Below are positions 36,664 to 47,008 of a stretch of 64,000 nucleotides of DNA, piece by piece; position 1 is the first letter of the stretch; every line of letters begins with the position of its first letter. The stretch is from Litomosoides sigmodontis (lineage: Eukaryota > Nematoda > Chromadorea > Rhabditida > Onchocercidae): contig OY718804.1 in assembly GCA_963070105.1 (NCBI GenBank), positions 7,215,317 through 7,279,316 of the forward strand, read 5' to 3'. A program made the position numbers and the translations under genes. Below the pieces are notes generated by a model. It had not been told where the DNA came from and made no database searches. It worked only from the letters and a program-made list of their open reading frames with translations.

Positions 36664-38514
36664 ATGCGAATGTTAATTGGCTTGGCAGTAATGACAGTAA
36701 CACCACTTTATTCCATCCTTTCTTCGACGGAAGACAATAATTATTGGATTGAATTAGAACTTCAAACGATCCATTGGAAGCCGACGTGTCTAACAACAGG
36801 CGGATGCGTTAATCCACGGTTTAAAATCTCCGAATCTAACAAATTTAACACTGAAATGATTGCAATAAGCTGGAGCATTACGGAAAATTTTGTTGAGGTT
36901 CGCTGGCACTTTGCGATCGAATTTTTGAACTTTCAAATTTCTCAACAGTTTGCAAATGGTCGTAACAATGGCAAAGAAGAAGACAGCAACATAATTGATG
37001 CAATTTCAAATTGAATTTTAAAATCGAAAAGAAAAAAAAGACAGACATGAAGCGTTGTCGGAAAAGTGTTGCGTTTAATTTAAAAAAACGAGAGATAAAG
37101 GTGTAGGAATATTTTAGAGACATTCTCGGAAATTCATTACTCATTGGATGCATGGTAGGCCTCATGAAATTACTCTTCAATGTGAAGTTATCGGCATGGA
37201 TCCTTTGTACGGATTTTTGCGCACTTGTGATACCACACAATTTATCGAAATATTCAAAAAAAATAGTGGCGTCGAGGTGAAGTTTCTTTTTTCAATTTAA
37301 TTAATTGCCATTTATAACTAACTTTTATTCAATTCAATAAATATTCGTATTATTGTAAATGTACTTATAAATTTTGTTCTCTAAATTTCTTTCGAATTTC
37401 CTGTCCACAAATTCGAAAGCGGCACTTTTTGCAAAGACTTTTGTCAGAATTAAATGCATAACATTGATCGTTCATCAGCTATTTAATGAAGAAAACATTA
37501 ATTATTGTTGTGAATTTGGTGCCGAAGGTGTGCTCATTGATCGGAATGATAATCCGGAATTTGTTGCTTCAGCTGAATAGCTATCGTCTGCTTTTCTTTT
37601 TTCTAATAGCAATTTCAGAATTCGCAGGAAGTTAGTAGTTACTCAAAGACAGCAACGAAAGACGAATTATCAATTAACGAAAAGGATAGCAAATTCATTG
37701 TTGAAATTCGAGCCAAATGTTTCAATGTTTCGTTTGTTGCACAAAAATACACGAAACGTTGTCCATGGTGCTTGGCGCAAGATGATGTGGTGCTTATTGA
37801 ATCAGCGCCTGAGGTAATGAAGGAGAAATATTGAAATGAAAGCTAACTAACTTGATTTATTAAGTCAAAAAATTGTAATTCAGTACTTCATATTTAGCAC
37901 TAAAATGCTAGTAGCAAACAATTGCAGTATGAATCAGCCGACGGAGATGTAACTGCTAAAGTGGGCTTGGCGGAGAAATTTGCGCATTTCTTCTTCGGAC
38001 AACAAACTTTATTGATCTTTTTGCTAAGCTTAGCATTGATAAGCCTATTAGGCTTAATTTGCTTACTGCTAGTTATCAGTAAGCAACGTCACTTCATATC
38101 ATTGCTGCAAAAACGACCACAACCCACCAATCACCTAAACTCCTACCTGTACTCAGAACAGCTCGTAAGACCTGAAAAAAGCACCGATCACAGGTTGGTA
38201 TCCATTTACTATGCTCAATAACGATCCATTCGTTGACTCGATGTTAGTGGTGGATTTGCAGGTATGATGTTCCGTGGGATCAGAAATGTATTTTGCAACG
38301 ATTCTTGAGCAATGAAAATTCGATTAGCGACGATGATAACATAGTGATAAGCTCGAGACTGTTAAATCGTACTGCAATTCCACCTTTGGCATCATTGTCC
38401 TATCTTCCGCGTAAAACAACGATTACGGGGACCGTATCAACAGCGTCGAAACGGTTGTCACCCAATTCGTCATTTTGCGAACATCACGAGGACAGTGGTC
38501 TTGAGTCCGTCTGA
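36664..38514 (+). CDS. Type I membrane protein A of a tandem pair, unknown function
   Basis: Six exons: 36664-36897, 37118-37276, 37479-37562, 37619-37813, 37928-38193, 38262-38514; 396 residues. The N-terminus looks like a signal peptide (MRMLIGLAVMTVTPLY). An extracellular part of about 250 residues has spaced cysteines (PTCLTTGGC, CDTTQF, NYCCEF, KRCPWC). One strong transmembrane helix (LLIFLLSLALISLLGLICLLLVI) follows, then a Ser-rich cytoplasmic tail with RYDVPWDQK, NSSFC and an end in DSGLESV. I do not recognise a named family. The next gene downstream has the same plan and shares the pattern W..G.P..I with G.DP.Y.F.R.CD, so the two are paralogues. A cell-surface receptor or adhesion role is only a guess. 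Exons 3 and 4 have alternative boundaries. Confidence 0.75.
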
Positions 38515-39660
38515 CACACAGACCATAAAAAAATCATTAATCGTTTAGAGCCAAACCATAGGAATTTAATTGGCAAGCATTAGCGGTAACGTAGTCACTG
38601 CAAAATGACAAAAAGTTGCTTGAAAAGTTATTTTGAAAATGAAATCTGTAGGATACAGTAAGTTCAGTTGCAAAAAATTCGCCGGTCAGTTCACTTTTCG
38701 AGGGTGTTAAATTGCTGAGAGTGGGGGAATGAACCTTCCATCCTTCAGAACATTCAATTATGTCATTGATTTAGAAAAGATAGCGGCACGTGGGTCTCAT
38801 CAAAATTGTTTCATCGACTAATAAACTACTGTGACGTTCTCTCTTCACTGCTCTCTGATAAATCTCTGCGTGGCATATAACCTTTACTCTCTCTAAGAGG
38901 CACTCATTTGCTTCGGTTCTACAAATGTAAAAGATTTGATCAGTCCGATCAGTCAATATCAGTTGAGGCGATTTCTCTGAAACTTATAGGGTAGATATTA
39001 TTTCTGTTTGGATGGCGGTAATTGAAAAATGAATTTTTGGGAGTTTAATTAAAAAGAAATAATAGTAAAGTATAAAATACAGGTGACGTGGCCATAATAG
39101 CAAAATTTGGAATGGATTTTAAGACTAAACCTAAAATTAAAGTGTATTAAATTTATCCGCTACTGATAATTTCATTTGAAAATCGATCATGGAAGCAATT
39201 TTTGTCCCACTAATTGATGTAACTATTGATCTATTTGTATCTGAAAGTGATCCAATCAGTAAAGATACTGCTATCTGTTAATTTGATCTCTTTAAAATGA
39301 AACAACCATTACTCATATATGATGAGGATATTATGTCGAATGTTTCTACCGGACGATAACTGCGGAAGGCTTTGTCCATGCCGTAATGAATGACCTCTGT
39401 TCAGCGGCCACACATGCTAGCTTATAATCTTCATAATAACAGGTAACACATAAAAATATTGTGCTGATTATTGAAAAGTACTTCACTCGACAGAACATCT
39501 TAGGATTCCGCCTGTCTTGAATTAATTTGCATAGGTTCGTTGGTTCACAAGTTAAAATAGAATTTGCGAATTGCAATTATAATAAAATGAGATGGCAGAG
39601 GAATAGTTAATTGGAAAACTGAAATAAAATTAGTCTAACTTTTTATTTTAATTGAAAGAT
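38515..39660. other. Gap between the two membrane-protein genes
   Basis: About 1.1 kb of AT-rich DNA between the tandem paralogues, with no supportable gene. Confidence 0.6.
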
Positions 39661-41077
39661 ATGCTTGCAGCTGTGAGAATAAATATGCGATTAGCACTTA
39701 CCTCCTTGTTCCTTTTGATGTTTTGCAACGTTTTATCGGTGAAATTTTGGACTGACGTTAGACTGGAAGTGATGGAATGGTCGAAGAGTTGTAGCCTATA
39801 CAGCGCCTGTATTCAACCAACACTTCAGCTACGTCTGATGAATTTATTCAACAATGAGACTATCTTAAAAATTTTGAAAGTGAACTTTGATAAACAGCAA
39901 GTTAGTCTTCCTTTTTTTATCGCAATTATTTTTCATTTGCGAGTAATCTTCTAGCTTGCAATCAATCGTTTCGTGGAATTTCAGGCTAGCAAAACTCACT
40001 TGATATCATTTTGGGATGTAGGAATACCTGATATGATAGTTTCAACTGTCACTATTAACGGAATTGATCCTGATTATGATTTTCCGAGACTTTGCGATTC
40101 CGCTGGAACTATTTTTCTGTTCCAATATGCTGAAGTGGTTAGACGTCATCAGTTTTGTTCTCACATAAATGCGAGAAATCCACTTGCGCCACGTATACAT
40201 ATCATTTATGACTTGCTAATAATAACTTCATGCACTCGAACAAATCCCTTTATGAAACTAATCACTGCTTGATAGTAATTCAGAATAGGACAGAGATGTC
40301 TGGTATGTGCTTCAAAGTGCAATTAACTTTTACAAAATACTTCGATCAGTGTTCTTCACAAGTAGTGAAACGAACGACAGTAAGTATCTGGAGAAAAGTT
40401 TTTAATTTTATTAATTATAAACGAGAGGGTGGGAAGTAATCAAATCAGTGAAATTATATTCAGTGGGTAGCAAATTTTATACCTCCATTCGCACAATAGC
40501 ATCATGTTTGCAGGCCATGGAGGCAATTTGAATGTTCAACAATTTAATTTATGGATACGATGAAGTATTTCGTTTCAGGATGAGAAATTTGGAAACGCTT
40601 TACAAACATCTCTAACTGTTGTTGTTTGCTGCATAATTATATGCTTCGTGTTAATTTACATTTTCATCGCTACAAATCGAGTCCTAAAACTGGGATTCAA
40701 AAGTGATGCTGAAATTAAACGGTAGTTTATTTTATTGATTAGAATTTGAATTAATTTGAATCATCAGCTTGATATGGAAATCACTTTTAAATATAAACTT
40801 TAATTAGCGCATTTCTTTTCATAATTATCTTCCGAAACAAAAAACTTTCAAACATCTTTGATGAAATAAAATAATACTACGGCACATGTTAAGAATATCA
40901 ATATCAAAGGCACGGATATATGATAACGGTTCGTTGAAAGCTGCAGAAAACTTATCTGACTGCGGAAGATCACGAATTTTCCCGATCAGTATTAACTCAG
41001 GAAGCGTCGATATGATAAATAAATTCTCAAAGCATACAGTTTCTGCTAACTCATCATTCTGTGGTTCAATAGGATAA
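39661..41077 (+). CDS. Type I membrane protein B of a tandem pair, unknown function
   Basis: Five exons: 39661-39900, 39985-40192, 40294-40379, 40579-40721, 40894-41077; 286 residues in frame. The signal peptide is best from the second ATG at 39685 (MRLALTSLFLLMFCNVLS), which would give 278 residues. The extracellular part repeats the plan of the upstream gene: W..L.L...W...C......C, then W..G.P..I, GIDPDYDF and RLCDSAG, then a cysteine segment (GMCFKVQL...DQCSS). A transmembrane helix (VVVCCIIICFVLIYIFI) and a short tail ending near NSSFCGSIG follow. The tail motif NSSFC is shared with protein A. The boundary between exons 2 and 3 is uncertain, because the chosen donor C|GTATAC and acceptor GGACAG are weak. 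Confidence 0.65.
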
Positions 41078-42776
41078 ATTCCCATCAGTCGCGCTGTTTG
41101 AAATGGTAATTAACAGTTCTTTAAAACTTAAAAATCCAAGAGTTGATTGCTGCAATCCTAGTTTTACTTGCACTAGTGACTTTGTAACTATTCTGCTTTG
41201 TTTTATTAAATTGAGTTTATCTAAACATAGATATATACTAATTCCACGAGATAATTAAATATATTAACTAAATAACAACTAAACAAACATTAATTTTTTC
41301 ATTAAACTTTTCAATTTTAAATTCTCCAATATCCGTAGAATTTTTGATGATATCATTTTTGGGAGGCTTTTGTCTGTTTTATAAAATTTGATACATAGTA
41401 GTCTGTTGCTATGTGATGATAGATAAGAAATGGTAAGGCATCACTGGTAGAAGCAAAATTAAGAATTTTAGATAAGCCATCCAATAAAATTACGAATTGG
41501 CGTCATTGTCCAATCAATCGAATGAAATCCAAGGATCGGCTCGTTCAAGACGTGTACATCAGTCGTACACGTTATCAATGAACCATATGTACGTAGCAAA
41601 ATTTAATAAATTCTCTTCGACTTTTTGCCACATCGTTATTGTTGTCTTTTCATAATTTCCTTCTCCTATTGTGTTTTCCTAATTTTTATTAAACACTTTT
41701 TGCGTGTATTAAAATTCTTCCAAACTGTCAAAATATCCTTACTGCTACAGTAAGCACCCGTTCCTCTAGCTAAATGTTAGCAATGTGTACGCTGTGGAAC
41801 TGTACAATTTTCCACCTAAAGTACCATATTCAGTTTTTATAGCACAATTCGAGGCTTTCGTGCCACTCTTACAGTTTGAAGTGTGTGCTTTTCTTTAACG
41901 AAAAATAGTACATAACGTCGAAATGCGTGTCAACGTTAAATACAATGTTTGAAATATTATGAAATTTTGCCATAAAGTTATCTCAAATACCATGTCAAAG
42001 CATATTTTCTTTAATGCAATAAAGTCGAATTTTGCATTCATTACTGACTACTACTCGTCACTTATATTCCAAGAAAAGCAAATGCCATCACTAACGCATG
42101 CGGGAAGTGAGGCAAATGAATCCTCGAAATACTTCTCGGAAAAAGAATTCTACAGAAAAGCGGTAAATAATTAAATGTACTAAATGGACAAGAAAAAAAT
42201 CATGCCAACAATAAATACATTAAATTCCACCTTTCTACAAATACATGCCGATGTGAAAATCACGTCATTCCACGATGACGATGGGATTTGAAATTTCACG
42301 GTGGGGTACCATCATTCTACGCGTCATTCGATAAGACAGTACCGCGCGGCGCATGATTTTTGTTGTAACAGTCGGAAGTTGGTCTCTTACGTTGACAGCG
42401 TCGGTTCCTGAAAGAACACTTTCTTGGAAATAGCCATTTTTTGTGTGCTTTATATCTGCCAACTTCTTATTGCTGTTTCCGGGCAATCAGCTAATATCTT
42501 TTTTTATAGTTCAGGAAAAGTGCAAAGGTGTTTTAGCAACCGCGACGGATATGAGGGCACATATTTTTATGGGTTCTTTATTTCAGGCAAGTCCACCTCT
42601 AGTGAAGGCATGTCATATAATATGGCTTATTGTGGATAAATCCTTTTTTATTTTCATTCTAATTCCTTTCGATAGAATGATTTGTTTTTTGAAATGTTTC
42701 TTCTACGAACCGTTATGTGCGCTTACTAGGTTTTAGCTATGTTTTAAATTACTGCTGTGGTAACAAGTATTTACAG
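41078..42776. other. Region without a confident gene
   Basis: Mostly AT-rich. Around 42265-42420 the DNA becomes more GC-rich and the minus strand is open (…KIMRRAVLSYRMTRRMMVPHR, then stop) after an acceptor-like CTTTCAG. That looks like a possible terminal exon, but no partner exons were found. A short plus-strand frame at 41959-42174 has no further support. Confidence 0.4.
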
Positions 42777-42777
42777 G
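42776..42777 (+). promoter_or_regulatory. Putative trans-splice acceptor before npp-16
   Basis: ATTTACAG ends at 42776, 35 nt upstream of the npp-16 ATG at 42812. An in-frame TGA at 42803 separates the two, so the segment is 5' UTR. It also contains a five-codon upstream ATG frame starting at 42789. An acceptor here without a coding donor upstream fits spliced-leader addition. Confidence 0.45.
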
Positions 42778-42811
42778 ATTACTTTTAATGTGTCTGGACG
42801 ACTGAGAAAAA

Positions 42812-45800
42812 ATGATGCATACTGAAGCGGAGAAGCTATTTCTCGAAAAAATGGCTGTTCTTAATAAAACATTTCTTTATTTCATTCAGTGCTCATTGAA
42901 AGAAATGCCTGATGGTGACCTGGTAATTATTTCATTAATTAAAAATACGAATTGTGAGAGTAAATCAAATCTCGTCTTATTTCGCGCACATAACTGATTT
43001 GCAGTCACCCTGCGTTCGTGATTATCTGAAGCATGTGGAGGAACTAGATCGAACTTATGGAAATATACCTAACAGGGATAGTACCTACACCTCAATTGAT
43101 AATGGTAAAGAAAGTGAAGTTGTCAGTGAATTACCAAAAACAGACTCATCAGGGAAAGATCCAGGTAATGGAAGTGAAACGACAGTGGAATCCAGTGTAG
43201 CCCAAGAAAAAACCTTATCCGCTACGACTGCTATATGTAGTGCCACTACAAATACACAAAGTGTTTCAAAGCATTCGTTTGATATTTCTGCAACGTTATC
43301 AGCTGGATCAGGTAGAAGAGTTGCTTCTTATTCTTTGTTAAAACTTTTCACTGTCAACGGCCGATATCATACACTGGCCAATCATGCATACATATAAATG
43401 TTCATGAAATAAAGTGGTATATATATTTATGTATTTTTTTGTCTTATGAATATAACTTTTCTTTTGCTCACTTTCAGAGCTCTTAGGCTTCATATATGAC
43501 TGTTTACATTAAATTCATTTTAATGGAAGTTGCCTTATCCAGTTTTGCAATTAGAGGATAGCAGTTTCCGTTCCTCGTTTGCAGTTGCTTTGAATTTAGG
43601 AATCTAAGCTTATATTTCTTATGTTTCAGAGAGACGAGGAAGAAAAAGAGCAAAAAAAGGTGGTCCTGAAGGAGGAGATGAGGAAGTAATTATTTCGAAT
43701 CATGTAAGTTTTGATAAATTATGACTATTTTCGTTACTGTCTTTCCCTTCTCATTAACATGCAAATTATTCCTTTACCAAGGGATTTTTTTTAGACAAGG
43801 AGAAGCTTTTTCATTATTTTTGAGAAATCGTTCAGTTGTATACCAGAAATTATGCAGTGGTTTTGTTTCTCATTAGATTTACCTCACCGCAAAAGATTGA
43901 TATTGCTTGCAGTGATTGGCTATAATTTGGGAAGAATATTTTTGAAAAATTTAATTATTGTCACTTGGAAATATTTCAGAACAGTCCAATTCCGCGGCAC
44001 TTAACTGACCCAGAAAGATGTTTCAAAACAACGTCTAATGAGACTTCACAATCATCTTCGCTCCCATCACTTTTCAATATCTCTACTGCTGAAAATGTTT
44101 TAAAAAGAGCTTTCGATAGCGGAGATGAATCGAAAACTGAATCAGAAAACGGAGGCTTACATAAAGATAGTGTGGATGACGTTAAAGGAACAGGAAGCAG
44201 CAAAATCCCTACGTTTTTATTCGGTCAGAAAGGTGATTTAAAGAAAAATGAACCAGTAAAGTATCCGCCGAATTTGGTCTTTAGCAAACCATCGCCAGAA
44301 GAAGGATTGGTGGACAAACTCGGTGAAAAAAAGCAAGTTAAATATCTAAATTATTAAGTCCGGAAATATATGTCCAGAAATTTGTATTTTATGCTGATTA
44401 ACTTTTATTAAAATGAAAAAGAACGTTGTGGTACCCACATGTACTGTTATCTATCGATCACCCACGTATTGCAGAGAAGAAAATGAGGAATTAGCCAACA
44501 AGTCTCCATCATTCTCGTTCTTGAAGCCGATTGTGCTTGAAGGAAACAATGGTTTCTCTGATCTCTCTAAGGCTAAATTAGGTTATTTCACATTATATTT
44601 TTTGCGCATCTGTGTTGTGCTTGAAGTGTCTGGTGAACTCTAAAAAAGTCTTTTCTATTAAAGGGAGAAAGGATTTAAGAAAGGAAAACTGTACAGATTT
44701 GGTTCCGTTTCTGTATTTATATTTTCTTCTCTGATTTCAGTGGCAATGGACTGTTTTATTTCAGATTTTAAATCCGGTGTGTCGCCTGCTGTGCAATCGG
44801 AACCAAATAATGAAAGTGAGTATTTAGTGCCGAATGCTGGTTTTTTTCTTTAGGTATTTCGAAATCAAAATGAAATATCGAATCAATATTTTCTAGGTGA
44901 AGAGAGCGAGTATGTTCCACCAAAAGCAGAACCTGTGTTGGTAGAAGAGCCCAATGCAACATTCTCGTCGAAGTAAGTGTTATCAAATAAATCTTATATC
45001 TACTTAAAATCTCATGCATATGTGTTGTAGGTGTTCGGTATTTGTTTTGAAAGGAGCGGAGTATGAAAAACTTGGGGTTGGACAGCTTTATATTAAAACC
45101 GATGAAACTGATACTATAAAGAAAATTCTGCTTATCCGTGCTGCTACTACTATTGGTAAAATTTATTGATGAATTGTTATGGATTTTATTTCGTTGCTTG
45201 GAAATGGCGAATATGGGAACGGTTTTTTAATACATTCTTTATATAAGTAAGGGCACAAAAGTGCTGAATATCCTGATTATAGTTGTATAGAATAATCCAC
45301 TGGTAAGTCTGATTTAGCGGGGGAATTACAGTAGCATAATTAAAATTCCTATTGAGTGAAACCTTAAGACCAAATACTTTTTTTTAAGTCTTAAGTCTTA
45401 AAACCAAACAGGGAGATTGAAAGCTATGTCAGTCTTCAGCTGCATTTTCTGTCCTTGTTGCTATTTTTTAAATGAGGAAGTAAATGTTTCTCCAGGTACT
45501 GTGTGGGTAAATTCATATATTGATGAATCAATGAAGCATGTGTCTATTGAGGACGTTAAATTAAGGGTATGTATTTAAGGCCATGAAAAGATAGCCGTCT
45601 TTTCACTTTTTGTATTCTGCCAGTTACGAAACAAAGAACGAAAGTATTAGAAATCATGCTGTGGTGCAATTTCGTACATAGAATTTCGTACATAATTTAA
45701 GTCTGGCTTCAAAAGAGCAAGAGACAAATACATGAATTTATGGAATTTCATTAATGATATGCTTGATAATAAATCCTGTTCTGTATCATCACAGGATGTA

Positions 45801-46008
45801 AAACTATGCTTGGTTTCCAACTCATCGTACCCAATCAATATTGGAGACTTGAAATGAAGCTAGTAGTGGATTCGTTCGAGGATAATAATATTTTTAGATA
45901 AGTTGTGTATCGGGTGGATCACCATCAACGTATTTGTTACGCCTACCAAAAAAAGAAGATCGTGACAGAGTGATCGCAGAACTTCGAGGCGATAATATCT
46001 CACCTTGA
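42812..46008 (+). CDS. npp-16: Nup50-like nucleoporin with C-terminal Ran-binding domain
   Basis: Orthologue of Nup50/NPP-16, a mobile nuclear-basket nucleoporin that helps release and recycle importin-alpha and binds Ran. Ten exons: 42812-42922, 43005-43311, 43630-43703, 43980-44332, 44475-44581, 44765-44815, 44897-44972, 45031-45155, 45496-45566, 45898-46008; 461 residues. Seen: the helical motif MAVLNK...PCVRDYLKHVEEL typical of Nup50, a low-complexity middle with TFLFG and SFSF (weak FG character), a basic RRGRKRAKK patch, and the Ran-binding domain (CSVFVLKG, LGVGQLYIK, KKILLIRA, TYLLRLPKKEDRDRVIAEL). Intron 4 (44333-44474) begins GC in the context AA|GCAAGT. The protein starts directly at the helical motif, so the usual N-terminal importin-alpha-binding stretch is missing in this model. 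Unfound 5' exons could hold it. Confidence 0.85.
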
Positions 46009-46949
46009 AGAACCGTTTATGATTGTTGTACACTGTTTTAGTATCTTTCATAGCGTTATTGCCATCCGAATACTGTTTGAACATAAACTGAATAGATATT
46101 TTTCAATAAATCAGTGCTTTTTGTTTACAGAGTTATTGCTGAGCAGTTTGTCACATGCTCCGTTCCTTCACAGTGTTTGAGGATAGTGATGTCCGCACAA
46201 GTAAATTTTTCTAGTTATTTCAGTTAATTTGCACTACATTAGGTGGTTTGTGGGAAGAGGCGTGCTTGTATATGGGCGAAATGAGTGTGAAAAAAAATGT
46301 TGAATGAGGGAGATGCGAGGCAAAGGAGTACGGTAACTGCGCCTGGAAGCGTAAGCTTGGCGAAAGCAGTGTTAGGTTTTAGACATTTTACTTAGAATTA
46401 GTTGCTGCGCAATTTATGTATTTTTAGGTCAACAAAGTAAACGATTCTCTTCAATGAGTATTTTATTCGTTACACTACTACGGCTACCAACAAAGGTTGG
46501 GGTTGACGATAACTCTATCCAGAGTTGCAGTAGTTGAGCGTTGTCCTAGAGGGAAATCTGTCATGCGATACACTCGATGGTAGTAGATGTGTTTTGGCAG
46601 GTTGTCATATTCCGTTGGGTGGTTCGTGTACGCGTTATAGGTGTGCGGCCGGTGTGTAGCGTTTAGTGAACTGTTGCATCCTATGTTATGTGTGCGGGCA
46701 GTGGATTTAGTGAAAGTGTATGTATTAAGTAGGGAGGTATCGTGTTTCATACATTCCACGTAAGCGAGGGAAAGGAAGCACGTTAGTGCGTTTAGGTGAG
46801 AAAGATTTGCGCTATCTTTCTCCTTCCTTCTCACTTTGCTCGTCCTCTCGTCATTTACTGATTGTAATAGTCGGCTGATGCGGGAATTCTGGAACTAGCG
46901 ACGATATACTGTGGAAAGTTCACCTAGTTGTGAATAATTTTCTTTTCAG
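46009..46949. other. Intergenic region npp-16 to sftb-1
   Basis: About 0.9 kb. From about 46440 to 46800 the plus strand is unusually rich in G and T, with more CpG than its surroundings. It could be promoter sequence or a non-coding RNA. No coding region is supported. Confidence 0.45.
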
Positions 46950-46950
46950 G
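46949..46950 (+). promoter_or_regulatory. Putative splice acceptor for the sftb-1 5' UTR
   Basis: TTTTCTTTTCAG is a near-perfect nematode acceptor ending at 46949, 59 nt upstream of the sftb-1 ATG. No coding donor upstream is required, so it is a candidate spliced-leader site. Confidence 0.5.
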
Positions 46951-47008
46951 AAAGGATATTATTAATCCAACGAAAAAATTGTGTTGAGAAGATTGAGATT
47001 CGTGCGGA

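Noticed and set aside
45795..45856. A possible npp-16 exon reading DVKLCLVSN
   Set aside because: Joining exon 9 (ends at 45566) directly to 45898 gives the expected Ran-binding-domain sequence (DVKLR then ISCV...TYLLRL), and the frame through this segment stops.
46484..46834. A 116-codon minus-strand frame
   Set aside because: It lies in a compositionally skewed intergenic block; the predicted peptide has no domain-like features or splice partners.
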